From Flavobacterium terrisoli (GTDB lineage: Bacteria; Bacteroidota; Bacteroidia; Flavobacteriales; Flavobacteriaceae), in assembly GCF_030167905.1 (NCBI RefSeq), contig NZ_JARGNA010000004.1, positions 62,001 through 126,000 on the forward strand: a stretch of 64,000 nt of DNA, written 5' to 3'. A program made the translations under genes and the position numbers. Within the stretch, counting starts at the first letter, position 1, and every line of letters begins with the position of its first letter. A model generated the notes under the pieces. That model did not search any database, was not told the origin of the DNA, and was given only the letters and a program-made list of their open reading frames with translations. Shown here piece by piece: positions 19,473-27,775 of this stretch.

Positions 19473-20237
19473 CTAAAATCCTTCGAATATTCCTAATCCG
19501 AAAAGCGCAAAATCATATTTGGTTGGGTCATTACTGTCAAATTTACGAAGATTTTCGTCAAGTTCAACCAAAGCTTTTGCATCATTTTGTTTTCTAAAGA
19601 GTATTTGCAGCTTTCTGGCCACATTACCGGAGTGAACATCTAATGGGCAGGAAAGTTTTGCCGCATCAATATTTTTCCAAAGGCCAAAATCAACGCCATT
19701 GTTGTCCTGGCGCACCATCCAACGCAAGTACATATTGATTCGCTTAGCCGCTGATCCAATATTCGGATCGGAAAGATGTTTGGTTGTCCGTGGCAAATGA
19801 GGCACTTCAAAAAAGTGCTTTTTTAACGCCGAAATTGCCGGCTGCATCGAAGCTTCTTGCTGGTTTTGGGTAAAAAAAGTTTCCAGTCCGCCATATTGCA
19901 AATAAAGATTTTGCAGGGCAATGATGAAGGTCTTGAAATCGGTGCCATTAAAAGTGCGATGCACAAATGAATCAAGTGAATCCAAATGGTAATCTTTATG
20001 ATTCATGACAAAATCATAAGGTGAATTGCCCATTAATTCCATCATCTGTTGGGCATTTTTGATGATCATTTTGCGGTTTCCCCAAGCAATTGTTGCCACT
20101 AAAAAGCCTGAAATTTCAATGTCTTCTTTTAGGGAAAATTGATGTGGAATCTGTATCGGATCACTTTCGATAAAGTTGGGATGATTGTATAAGGCAACCT
20201 TTTCATCCAGGAATTCCTTGAGCTCGGACTTAGTCAT
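19473..20237 (-). CDS. TIGR02757 (DUF2400) family protein
   Basis: Conserved cytosolic protein of 254 residues, matching the TIGR02757 family that is widespread in Bacteroidetes and spirochaetes. I recognise it from the N-terminus (LKEFLDEKVALYN), the central IATIAWGNR-like stretch (about 48-55), the KRINMYLRWMVR segment (about 173-184) and the C-terminal LDVHSGNVARKL followed by DFALFGLG. The helical plan and DVH motif recall helix-hairpin-helix base-excision glycosylases, but I cannot show catalytic residues, so function remains open. Its start overlaps the stop of the upstream membrane-protein gene by 8 bases, indicating translational coupling in the three-gene minus-strand operon that begins with the ABC ATPase. 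Confidence 0.85.
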   Translation of the reverse strand: MTKSELKEFLDEKVALYNHPNFIESDPIQIPHQFSLKEDIEISGFLVATIAWGNRKMIIKNAQQMMELMGNSPYDFVMNHKDYHLDSLDSFVHRTFNGTDFKTFIIALQNLYLQYGGLETFFTQNQQEASMQPAISALKKHFFEVPHLPRTTKHLSDPNIGSAAKRINMYLRWMVRQDNNGVDFGLWKNIDAAKLSCPLDVHSGNVARKLQILFRKQNDAKALVELDENLRKFDSNDPTKYDFALFGLGIFEGF

Positions 20238-21930
20238 CGCTTTTTACTTTTTTGGCATAAAATCCTTCGCCTAATGTCTTGCCTCGCAGTTGTGGAATGA
20301 CATGAAAATAAGTCTCAAAATAATGTACCTGTTCATCGTTAACACAAGGTAAGGTTCCATTCCCGGTTATCCAAAAAAGTGAAGTATTAGCAGGCGTGTT
20401 GTAGTCCAGGTTTCCTTTGGTGACTTTAATAAAGCCTAAATTTTCTTTGGTGTTAGGCTTTGGTGTGACAGCATTTTCCAATCGGAATGTGTTGTTGCTC
20501 GTCAGTAATTTATTTTGTGTTAAGGCACTGAATGACATAGGCACAAAAACAAGAAGAGCAACTGTCAATAAACTCAAACTAATAAAAGCGATAATCAATT
20601 TCTTTTTAGTGAATACTACAGCCAGGAATATCAACCCGAAAAACAGAGTAAAATAGACATAAAAGCGATATTGCGGTGAACTGAAAGCGAGTAAAATCAA
20701 TAAGGCAATAAACACAAAATAAATATCGCGAAGCCTTTGTCTTGGATAGTATTTTGAAATGATAAAAGGCGAAACCAGAACCAGGAATACTGTAGTGAAT
20801 GCAATAATGCTGTCTATACCGTTGTGCAAAAAATATTGTTTGAAGAAATAGAATAGCGAAGCATCCTGAAATGAGCCAAAGCCCATATAAAACGAATGCA
20901 TCATTTCCTGACCAAAGAAATAACTCATGATTTCCTTTGGTACCATATAATTAGCATTCGGGTAAGGTAAAGCAGTTAATGGATAAAGCGGATAACCGGT
21001 CAGGATTATATTTTTGACGGCAAATAAAATCAAAACTAATCCGGATAAAAGCCTTATTGAAATGAATTGCCTTTTGAGTAAGGCAGAATATTTTATCAGA
21101 AACAGCAAAGGTAAAATCAAGAGGACAACGGATGTGATTTTGATATAAACAGTAAAGAGAACGAATGTCGTAATGATGCTGAATTTTTCAAGGTCGAAAT
21201 CCCGTTGCAGTTCCAGATACATTGAAAACACGATAAATCCGATAAGGTAAACCGGTAAATCGGGCGATGGTGCGCTGACAAACTGGAACAGGAAAACATA
21301 TGTTAATGGCAGCAAACCAAAAACCAGATCCAATCGATTTTTATAGGCAAAATAGGAGTGAAGCTTTTGAAATGCCCAAAAGTTTACCATCACGAGCAAA
21401 AAACCGTTCAGGTCATTAAACCTGTCGTAGAGAAACGACAATGAATAAACGCTTTGTGTGATATGCCAGCCACTGGTTTGGCCTAAAAACAAATGCAAAT
21501 TGGCCAATCCGGGAACAAATCCATATTCGTTGAGCCATTTGATGGTTTGGATGTAATAGGTTTCGTTGTCTACAATAAAAGGTAAGGTGGCGCTTTGGGC
21601 CAAAATCAAAATGTTGATAATGCAGAAGAGTATTTTTATCGTTGCAGAAAATGAAGCGATTTGTGCTCGGACATTTTTGACAATGGTAAAAAAATCAGTT
21701 TTAAAATAGTATACCAAAGGAGCTGAAACCAGCAGAAGAAAAACATGAAACCAAAGGTTTATTGGACCAAAAATAGCCCAACAACTCGCCAATAATGTAA
21801 TGCTGAAAAGACCAAGAATACTGGTAATGGTTGTGTTCAGTGTTTGAATTTGGAAAAGTTTTGAAAAGCCTATTCCAACCGCAATTGAAGTAAAGAAAAC
21901 ATACAGCCAGCTAAGTAGAATAAGCACCAT
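20230..21930 (-). CDS. Large polytopic membrane protein (LIC_10190-like)
   Basis: Integral membrane protein of 566 residues with about 12-14 hydrophobic helices and a short soluble C-terminal domain (about residues 480-566). The overall plan, with a large early loop after helices 1-4 (VDNETYYIQTIKWLNEYG, about 139-156), resembles GT-C type glycosyltransferases and the LIC_10190 family of Bacteroidetes and Leptospira. The DxE-like acidic motif in that loop (DNET) would fit a lipid-linked sugar transferase, but this is inference. It lies 4 bases downstream of the LolD-like ATPase and overlaps the next gene by 8 bases, so all three are probably one transcript. No role in lipoprotein export is indicated beyond that proximity. 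Confidence 0.75.
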   Translation of the reverse strand: MVLILLSWLYVFFTSIAVGIGFSKLFQIQTLNTTITSILGLFSITLLASCWAIFGPINLWFHVFLLLVSAPLVYYFKTDFFTIVKNVRAQIASFSATIKILFCIINILILAQSATLPFIVDNETYYIQTIKWLNEYGFVPGLANLHLFLGQTSGWHITQSVYSLSFLYDRFNDLNGFLLVMVNFWAFQKLHSYFAYKNRLDLVFGLLPLTYVFLFQFVSAPSPDLPVYLIGFIVFSMYLELQRDFDLEKFSIITTFVLFTVYIKITSVVLLILPLLFLIKYSALLKRQFISIRLLSGLVLILFAVKNIILTGYPLYPLTALPYPNANYMVPKEIMSYFFGQEMMHSFYMGFGSFQDASLFYFFKQYFLHNGIDSIIAFTTVFLVLVSPFIISKYYPRQRLRDIYFVFIALLILLAFSSPQYRFYVYFTLFFGLIFLAVVFTKKKLIIAFISLSLLTVALLVFVPMSFSALTQNKLLTSNNTFRLENAVTPKPNTKENLGFIKVTKGNLDYNTPANTSLFWITGNGTLPCVNDEQVHYFETYFHVIPQLRGKTLGEGFYAKKVKSDD

Positions 21931-21934
21931 AATG

Positions 21935-22594
21935 TCACACGATTAAGCCATCTTTCATGACTAATTTTCGATCGGCCATGTTGGCTAATTCTTCGTTATG
22001 GGTAACAATGACAAAGGTTTGCCCGAATTCTGTTCTCAGTTTGAAAAACAATTGGTGCAGATTTTCCGCTGAAGCCGTATCCAAATTTCCGGAAGGTTCG
22101 TCGGCAAAAATCACAGCAGGTTTATTGATCAAGGCTCTTGCCACAGCCACGCGTTGTTGCTCACCGCCCGAAAGTTCATTGGGTTTGTGGTGGATTCTTT
22201 CGGCCAAACCTAAATATTCCAACAATTTTTTGGCTTCCGTTTCCACTTCTTTTTTCTCTTTCCCAGCAATATAAGCCGGAATGCAAACATTCTCCAAAGC
22301 CGTAAATTCAGGTAATAATTGATGAAACTGAAAGATAAAACCCAAATGAAGGTTCCTGAATTTAGACAAAGATTTATCGTTCATTTTCAAAATGTTTTCA
22401 TTGTTGATGGTCAATGAAGTTTCCTTTGATTTTGCCGAATTGTCTAAGGTTCCCAGTATTTGGAGCAAAGTCGTTTTTCCGGCACCGGATGCCCCAACAA
22501 TGGAAACAATTTCGCCTTTCTGGATGTGCAAATCAACACCTTTTAGAACGTGTAGGCTATCGTAATATTTGTGAATGTTTTTGGCAATAATCAT
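21935..22594 (-). CDS. lolD: ABC transporter ATP-binding protein, LolD/MacB type
   Basis: Cytoplasmic ATPase of an ABC transporter, 219 residues, in the LolD/MacB/FtsE group. All motifs are intact: Walker A GASGAGKT (34-41), Q-loop near FQFHQ, ABC signature LSGGEQQR (141-148), Walker B VIFADEP (161-167) and H-loop VTHN near residue 200. LolD proteins drive extraction of lipoproteins from the inner membrane with LolC/E partners; no permease subunit is adjacent here, so the partner must be encoded elsewhere and the exact substrate is uncertain. The start chosen is ATG at 22594; a TTG one codon upstream is less likely. First gene of the operon leading to the LIC_10190-like and TIGR02757 genes. 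Confidence 0.9.
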   Translation of the reverse strand: MIIAKNIHKYYDSLHVLKGVDLHIQKGEIVSIVGASGAGKTTLLQILGTLDNSAKSKETSLTINNENILKMNDKSLSKFRNLHLGFIFQFHQLLPEFTALENVCIPAYIAGKEKKEVETEAKKLLEYLGLAERIHHKPNELSGGEQQRVAVARALINKPAVIFADEPSGNLDTASAENLHQLFFKLRTEFGQTFVIVTHNEELANMADRKLVMKDGLIV

Positions 22595-22695
22595 CAATCG
22601 AATTTTTCACAAAGTAACAAAGTATTTTCTTTTGTGAAGACATATCAATTTTTTTTATGATGGAATAAATTTTAAAGTTATAATAATCAAATTAT

Positions 22696-22729
22696 TTTGT
22701 TTAATTATATTGTATATTTGTTAAACAAA
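22696..22729 (+). promoter_or_regulatory. folE promoter -7 element inside an inverted repeat
   Basis: TATATTTG at 22713-22720 matches the Bacteroidetes -7 consensus TAnnTTTG, 25 bases before the folE ATG. It lies between perfect 9-bp inverted arms TTTGTTTAA (22696-22704) and TTAAACAAA (22721-22729), separated by 16 bases. No well-spaced -33 TTG is present. The arrangement looks like an operator for a dimeric regulator; which regulator is unknown. Confidence 0.55.
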
Positions 22730-22745
22730 ATTATAATTAATTCTT

Positions 22746-23417
22746 ATGAACACACCCATTGAAAAAGAATTATTTGAACTGATCGGTGACAATCATCAAA
22801 TGACTTCTGCAGAAACACCCTTGCGTCCCGACGCATTTATCAAAACTGACAAGCAAAAGATGGACACCATTGAAAAACATTTTCATGCCATTATGGACGA
22901 AATGGGTTTGGATATGACCGATGACAGCTTAAAAGGTACGCCACATCGCGTAGCCAAAATGTTTATTCAGGAAATATTTTCGGGATTAAATCCTGCCAAT
23001 AAACCCAAAATTTCGGTTTTTGATAATTCATATCACTATGATAAAATGTTGGTGGAGGCGGATATTAGTTTCAATTCTACTTGCGAACATCACTTTCTAC
23101 CGATTATAGGTAAGGCTCACATTGGCTATGTATCGAGCGGAAAAGTGATTGGTTTATCCAAATTAAATAGAATAGTAGACTATTATTCGCGCCGCCCACA
23201 AGTGCAGGAACGATTGATTATGCAGATTTTCAACGAATTAAAATCGGTTTTAGAAACAGAAGATGTTATTGTAGTTATGGAAGCCAAGCACTTATGTGTT
23301 TCCAGTCGCGGCATAAATGATGAAAGTAGTTACACTTCTACCATTCAGTATGGCGGAATATTTAAGGAGAAAGATAACAGAAATGATTTCTTCAGCCTTA
23401 TCAAAAAAGAAAAGTAG
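22746..23417 (+). CDS. folE: GTP cyclohydrolase I
   Basis: Converts GTP to 7,8-dihydroneopterin triphosphate, the entry step to tetrahydrofolate or other pterins. It has 223 residues, the usual length for a homodecameric type I enzyme. Zinc ligands are visible as Cys113 and His116 (STCEHHFLP) and Cys184 (KHLCVSSRG); the family stretch SKLNRIVDYYSRRPQVQERL (about 138-157) is complete. The first 40 residues are variable. It is a single gene on the plus strand, with the ABC operon diverging on the left and the small membrane-protein gene converging on the right. An inverted repeat straddles its promoter, so expression is probably regulated. No other folate genes are nearby. Confidence 0.97.
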   Translation: MNTPIEKELFELIGDNHQMTSAETPLRPDAFIKTDKQKMDTIEKHFHAIMDEMGLDMTDDSLKGTPHRVAKMFIQEIFSGLNPANKPKISVFDNSYHYDKMLVEADISFNSTCEHHFLPIIGKAHIGYVSSGKVIGLSKLNRIVDYYSRRPQVQERLIMQIFNELKSVLETEDVIVVMEAKHLCVSSRGINDESSYTSTIQYGGIFKEKDNRNDFFSLIKKEK

Positions 23418-23467
23418 AATTTTTTAGTTAAAGTTGAGTATTTTGGTGAAAAGTCCTGAGTAGTAAT

Positions 23468-23788
23468 TTACTTGGGATTTTTCTTTTTGGGGATCAAAAA
23501 ACCCAAGCCTATGCCTCGGAGCATTTTCTTTTCGAAAGCCCAAAAGAAAGTAAACTGCCCGAAAATAAATCCGAAACTCACTAATAAAACCTGATAAATA
23601 GGGAAGATAAGAATGATGTATAAAGGATAATAAACCCAATGGGAAACACTTCCTTTTATGATGCCAAATAAGGCTAAAACCGGTTTGGAAAGATAAGCCG
23701 CAGTAGAACCTGTAACGGCAAACACCACCAATATGACAAAGACCTGCCAATTTGATTTGATGTTCCAACGTTCTTTAAAACCTGCCAT
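23468..23788 (-). CDS. Small membrane protein, DUF6787-like
   Basis: Protein of about 106 residues with three hydrophobic stretches (about 15-33, 38-55 and 57-80) and a basic C-terminus (PKKKNPK). It matches small Flavobacteriaceae proteins I associate with DUF6787, sometimes wrongly labelled as prolipoprotein diacylglyceryl transferase; it lacks the size and catalytic motif of that enzyme. ATG at 23788 is chosen over the upstream TTG at 23794. A -7-like box (TATATTTG on the minus strand, 23810-23803) lies 15 bases upstream. It is downstream of the DUF6146-like gene on the same strand. Function unknown. Confidence 0.75.
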   Translation of the reverse strand: MAGFKERWNIKSNWQVFVILVVFAVTGSTAAYLSKPVLALFGIIKGSVSHWVYYPLYIILIFPIYQVLLVSFGFIFGQFTFFWAFEKKMLRGIGLGFLIPKKKNPK

Positions 23789-23815
23789 ATTCAAAATTTC
23801 TACAAATATAACAGA

Positions 23816-24247
23816 TTATGGGTATGGAACAAGTCCGCCGAGTTTTTGATTATTGGTAATTTGAAAGTAAACGAGATAATTATAAATCAGATAATTGACT
23901 TCATAACCATAATGAATATTGTTATTGTAATTAATCTGCATTTCATATAGATTGTTGTAGCGTTGTGGCTGCATTGCCCTGCTGTTCCACTCGGCTACCC
24001 AATATCGGTTTTTGTTTTCAAGATATTCTTCCGAATAAAAACCTCTTGGTCTGGCTCTGCCAGCAATCCACGAACTAAAGCCGGGATCAATTATGATTAC
24101 TTCGTATTCGAGTTCTTCATTGGCAATCCTAACCGTATCTGAAACCTTCGAATTATCAGGCGTACGGGCTTTTGTAGCAATGTTTTTATCAAAATGACAA
24201 GCCACAAGCCCGAAAAGAAACAGAATCGCAAAAAGTATTTTTCTCAT
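23816..24247 (-). CDS. Lipoprotein, DUF6146-like
   Basis: Exported protein of 143 residues with an N-terminal signal and lipobox (LFGLVACH, Cys17). The body contains the conserved stretch YEVIIIDPGFSSWI (about 49-62) followed by RPRGFYSEEYLENKNRYWV and a run of Asn/Tyr (YNNLYEMQINYNNNIHYGYEVNYLIYNY is its central part, residues about 96-123). This pattern is that of DUF6146, a family found in Flavobacteriia. Nothing is known to me of its function. It reads toward the DUF6787-like gene with a 27-base gap; a terminator upstream separates it from serA. Confidence 0.8.
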   Translation of the reverse strand: MRKILFAILFLFGLVACHFDKNIATKARTPDNSKVSDTVRIANEELEYEVIIIDPGFSSWIAGRARPRGFYSEEYLENKNRYWVAEWNSRAMQPQRYNNLYEMQINYNNNIHYGYEVNYLIYNYLVYFQITNNQKLGGLVPYP

Positions 24248-24313
24248 AGCTCCATTATTTAATATAAAATTACTGAAATCCCCACAATATTAATGCCATC
24301 AATATGTTAAAGT

Positions 24314-24345
24314 AAAAAAAAGCCACACGGAAACGTGTGGCTTCT
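24314..24345 (-). terminator. Terminator of serA
   Basis: Hairpin AGCCACACG/CGTGTGGCT with loop GAAA, followed on the minus strand by a run of T; 22 bases after the serA stop. Confidence 0.85.
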
Positions 24346-24366
24346 TATATAATTATAGAGTAGAAT

Positions 24367-25329
24367 CTAAACCTTCTCTGCCTTTAGCAAACTGATGATT
24401 TGTTCGGCCAATTCGGTTCCGATTCGGTCTTGTGCTTCCAGAGTCGCTGCACCGATATGTGGTGTCAAAGAGATTTTAGGATGCATCAGGATTTGGATTT
24501 CGGGTGTTGGCTCGTTTTCAAAAACGTCTAAACCGGCAAACAATACTTTTTCGGCATCCAAAGCTTCCACCAAAGCCACTTCATCAATCACACCGCCACG
24601 GGCGCAATTGACAATGCCCACATTGTCTTTCATCAATTCAAATTCGGCTTTGCCAATCACATAACCTTCCTGCGCCGGAACGTGAAGCGTAATAAAATCG
24701 GAATGTTTAATCACATCTTCCAAAGGCTCAGTTTCAAATTCAACATTAATAAACTGACCGTTATAGAAATCGACTTTTACTTCGGCTTTATCCACAAATT
24801 TATCGGCGGCAATCACTTTCATGCCAAGACCTAAAGCCATTTTGGCAACCGCCTGGCCAATTCTTCCGAAACCAATGATTCCCAAAGTTTTACCACGCAA
24901 TTCCAGTCCGTTGGCGTAGGCTTTTTTCAAACCGTCAAAATTGGTATCACCTTCCAAAGGCATATTTCTGTTGGCATCATGTAAAAAACGAATCCCGGTA
25001 AACAAATGCGCAAACACCAATTCGGCCACACTTTCCGAAGAAGATGCCGGTGTATTGATCACGTGGATTCCTTTGCTGCGGGCATAATCCACGTCTATAT
25101 TGTCCATGCCAACACCACCGCGACCGATGATTTTCAATCCCGGACAAGCATCAATAATGTCTTTGCGAACCTTAGTCGCACTGCGCACCAAAACCACCGA
25201 AACGTTATTGGCATTGACATAATTGGCTACTTGCTCTTGTGCTACTTTGGTTGTTATTACTTCAAAACCACCCTTTTCTAAAGCTTTAATGCCGCTTTTT
25301 GAAATTCCGTCGTTGGCTAATACTTTCAT
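24367..25329 (-). CDS. serA: D-3-phosphoglycerate dehydrogenase (short form)
   Basis: NAD-dependent D-2-hydroxyacid dehydrogenase, 320 residues, assigned to the first step of serine synthesis (3-phosphoglycerate to 3-phosphohydroxypyruvate) because serC is directly upstream. The Rossmann motif GIIGFGRIGQA (about 151-161) and the catalytic Arg (NCARGGVIDE), Glu (ENEPTPE) and His (LTPHIGAAT) of the superfamily are present. It lacks the C-terminal ACT domain that gives serine feedback inhibition in longer SerA proteins, so it is the short, probably unregulated, type. Order of transcription is serC then serA, with 91 bases between them that contain an intergenic repeat; a terminator follows. Another hydroxyacid substrate is possible but less likely in this context. 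Confidence 0.93.
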   Translation of the reverse strand: MKVLANDGISKSGIKALEKGGFEVITTKVAQEQVANYVNANNVSVVLVRSATKVRKDIIDACPGLKIIGRGGVGMDNIDVDYARSKGIHVINTPASSSESVAELVFAHLFTGIRFLHDANRNMPLEGDTNFDGLKKAYANGLELRGKTLGIIGFGRIGQAVAKMALGLGMKVIAADKFVDKAEVKVDFYNGQFINVEFETEPLEDVIKHSDFITLHVPAQEGYVIGKAEFELMKDNVGIVNCARGGVIDEVALVEALDAEKVLFAGLDVFENEPTPEIQILMHPKISLTPHIGAATLEAQDRIGTELAEQIISLLKAEKV

Positions 25330-25372
25330 TCTTATCGTCTAATGTATGTTGTAAATTTTATATTTTTTCAGG

Positions 25373-25423
25373 AGCTTAATCCGGCTTTCCGCGCTACATG
25401 GTAGCTTGCTTCAATCCGGGCTA
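25373..25423. repeat. Intergenic repeat family, copy 1
   Basis: About 51 bp between serC and serA. Core is CCGGC-TTTCC-GCGCTAC-ATG-GTAGC-TTGCT-TCAAT-CCGGGCTA, with an inner palindrome GCTAC/GTAGC. It shares most positions with copies at 44614-44664 and 62221-62270. The last three bases (CTA) are the serC stop codon read on the minus strand. Confidence 0.85.
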
Positions 25424-26515
25424 AACAGTAACTTCGTTTTGTTTATTGACAACCGCTTCGAAGGCTTTCATCACATCAACCAAAACCTGAACACTTTCCA
25501 ACGGCAGTGCATTGTACATAGACGCACGATAACCGCCAACAGAACGATGTCCCGGTAAACCGGAGATTCCGGCTTCCTTCCACATTTTGTCAAAAGTTTC
25601 CTGATGTTCCGGATTGACCAATAGGAAAGTCGCGTTCATAATGCTTCGGTCTTCCGGATTCGCAGTTCCGATAAACAATGGGTTTCTGTCAATTTCTGAA
25701 TATAGCAAATGGGCTTTGGCTTCGTTCACTTTCTCAATTGCCGCAATGCCACCTTGGTTTTTCAACCATTGCAAAGTCAGTAAACAAGTATACACTGCAA
25801 AAACGCTAGGCGTATTGTACATGCTTTCGGCTTTGATATGTTTTTCATAATCCAAAATACTCGGAATTGTCCTGCCTGATTTGCCAAGGATTTCTTCTTT
25901 AACCACAACCAATGTAGCTCCGGCTGCGCCCATATTTTTCTGCGCTCCGGCATAGATTAAGTCAAATTGCGAGAAATCCAAAGTGCGTGAAAAGATATCC
26001 GAACTCATATCACAAACCACTGGAATATCGGTTTTTGGAAAGGTTTTCATCTGCGTTCCGAAAATCGTATTGTTACTCGTGCAGTGAAAATAACTTGCCT
26101 CTGCAGGAATTGTATAATCTGTTGGTATATGATTGTAGTTTTGATCTTTAGAAGATGCAACGACAACCGTTTCGCCAAATAATTTGGCTTCTTTGATTGC
26201 ATTATTCGCCCAGGTTCCGGTGTCTAAATACGCCGCTTTACCATCAACTTTCATTAAGTTTTGTGGTACTCTTAAGAATTCAAGACTCGCGCCACCTTGC
26301 AAAAACAAAACCTGATAACCTTTGCCTTCCAAACCTAACAGTTCCAAAACCAAAGCTCTGGCTTCGTCCATTACGGCAACGAAATCCTTACTTCTGTGTG
26401 ATATTTCCAATATGGATAAACCGGAGTTGTTGAAATTCAAAACTGCCTGTGCAGATTTCTCAAATACTTCCTGTGGTAGGATACAAGGTCCGGCGCTGTA
26501 ATTGTGTTTTTTCAT
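25421..26515 (-). CDS. serC: Phosphoserine aminotransferase
   Basis: PLP-dependent class V aminotransferase making O-phosphoserine from 3-phosphohydroxypyruvate and glutamate; it also serves PLP synthesis in some bacteria. It has 364 residues, normal length. The family signature starts at once (NYSAGPCILP), the PLP Lys is Lys193 in YAGAQKNMG, and the phosphate-binding HRSKDF (40-45) and C-terminal GLPGHRSVGGYRASMYNALP are intact. It is followed by serA and preceded by a LuxC-like reductase gene on the same strand, 132 bases away. Its stop codon TAG is supplied by the intergenic repeat at 25373-25423, so the last residues may vary between strains. Confidence 0.97.
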   Translation of the reverse strand: MKKHNYSAGPCILPQEVFEKSAQAVLNFNNSGLSILEISHRSKDFVAVMDEARALVLELLGLEGKGYQVLFLQGGASLEFLRVPQNLMKVDGKAAYLDTGTWANNAIKEAKLFGETVVVASSKDQNYNHIPTDYTIPAEASYFHCTSNNTIFGTQMKTFPKTDIPVVCDMSSDIFSRTLDFSQFDLIYAGAQKNMGAAGATLVVVKEEILGKSGRTIPSILDYEKHIKAESMYNTPSVFAVYTCLLTLQWLKNQGGIAAIEKVNEAKAHLLYSEIDRNPLFIGTANPEDRSIMNATFLLVNPEHQETFDKMWKEAGISGLPGHRSVGGYRASMYNALPLESVQVLVDVMKAFEAVVNKQNEVTV

Positions 26516-26647
26516 GAGAGGTATTCCAAAAATTAAAAGGCAAATTTCGTAAACGCATATCTAAAAAGCGATTACAATTCCGCAATAATAAGCCTATGTT
26601 ATTAACGAAAACGATTTAGTTTATAACATTTGTTGTGAATTTTTCAA

Positions 26648-27706
26648 TCAAATTCCCAACAGATAGGCTAAAGTGTCCACATTATCAGCATAATCCCAAA
26701 GCTCGGGTTGCTGTGTTTTACCAAACGGAATACTGTTTTCAACCACATTCTTAGAAACGATACATTGAATTTGCTCAGCATCGTTTTCTAATTGCTTTTT
26801 AATAGCGTCTAAATTCTCATAGTATTCATAAAATACCGAAGAAATAGGCGAGGCGTAGCTGGTATCTTCTTTCAGCGTCAGGAATTCATTATCGAGTAAT
26901 TTGAAATTACTCATCAGGAAAACGGCTTTGTTATAATCGTAGTTGTTAGAATATTTCTCGTAGAAAATCACGTCTTTGTATTCATAAATCGCCTGAAAGA
27001 ACGGTTGAAAATCGTAACCTTTTGGTACAAATAATTTGGATACATTTCGGCAACCCAAACCAAAATAGCGGAAAATATCTTCACCTAAATTCACCAAATC
27101 TTCCTTTGATTCATTTCCGGTTAGAAGTGCTACTGAATTTCTGTTTTTACGGATGATGCTCGGTTTGTCTTTAAAGTAAAATTCGAAATATCGAGCCGTA
27201 TTATTACTTCCGGTGGCGATTACCGCATCAAAGTTTTCCAGTTTACCATCTGTAAACGTGATATGGTTTTCAATTTCCGGATTGACCGCGATTAAATATT
27301 TGGCCAAAAACTTGATCAGATGTTGGTCATTTGACGAAGTCTTTACCAAAACCTTATGTCCTGAAATCAATACCGAAAGAAAATCGTGAAAACCAACCAA
27401 TGGGATATTTCCGGCGAGAATTAAACCAACAGTTTTAGGATGTACATTCGAGAAATCGTATTTGGATAACCACTGATTCAAATTATCTTCCGTCAAGGCT
27501 TTTGCCCAGGATTGCACTGCGTGATAAACCTGTTCGGGCGTAAACCAACCGTTGTGTGATTGCGACAATTCAATCAAATCGACAAAGCTATTATAGTGTA
27601 AATCGTTGTGGAGAACCGAATCATTTTTACTGTTTTGCTCCAAAGAGAACTGGCTTAAAAACTTTCCTAATTCAATAAAACATTTTTTTTTCTCGATTTG
27701 TAACAT
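26648..27706 (-). CDS. LuxC-like acyl-CoA reductase
   Basis: Protein of 352 residues in the LuxC/acyl-CoA reductase family, NADPH-dependent enzymes with an aldehyde-dehydrogenase fold that reduce acyl thioesters to aldehydes. Visible motifs are LILAGNIPLVGFHDFLSVL (95-113), HKVLVKTSSND (117-127), a GSNNTARYFEFYF segment (166-178), and the likely catalytic Cys219 in YFGLGCRNVSKLFVP. No luxD/luxE or luciferase genes are present. Instead it is upstream of serC-serA and divergent from a ferredoxin gene, sharing a palindromic promoter region with it. A real thioester substrate cannot be deduced; the context suggests a housekeeping role. ATG at 27706 has a -7 element 40 bases upstream. Confidence 0.87.
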   Translation of the reverse strand: MLQIEKKKCFIELGKFLSQFSLEQNSKNDSVLHNDLHYNSFVDLIELSQSHNGWFTPEQVYHAVQSWAKALTEDNLNQWLSKYDFSNVHPKTVGLILAGNIPLVGFHDFLSVLISGHKVLVKTSSNDQHLIKFLAKYLIAVNPEIENHITFTDGKLENFDAVIATGSNNTARYFEFYFKDKPSIIRKNRNSVALLTGNESKEDLVNLGEDIFRYFGLGCRNVSKLFVPKGYDFQPFFQAIYEYKDVIFYEKYSNNYDYNKAVFLMSNFKLLDNEFLTLKEDTSYASPISSVFYEYYENLDAIKKQLENDAEQIQCIVSKNVVENSIPFGKTQQPELWDYADNVDTLAYLLGI

Positions 27707-27713
27707 CAGTAGC

Positions 27714-27775
27714 TTGTTTATGAATGGTTTTGATTGTAATTTTGCGCAAAATTAATTAAAAATTAGCTATGGCAA
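27714..27775. promoter_or_regulatory. Overlapping divergent promoters on one 18-bp palindrome
   Basis: The palindrome TAATTTTGCGCAAAATTA (27737-27754) contains the -7 consensus TAnnTTTG on both strands. On the plus strand TTG at 27714-27716 is 20 bases upstream, for the ferredoxin gene; on the minus strand TTG (27775-27773) is 18 bases upstream, for the acyl-CoA reductase gene. Both spacings fit the Bacteroidetes promoter. The two start sites would face each other within the palindrome. Confidence 0.75.

Noticed and set aside
23424..23768. Alternative minus-strand frame over the DUF6787-like gene
   Set aside because: The other frame (23468-23788) gives a membrane protein matching a known family; this one does not.
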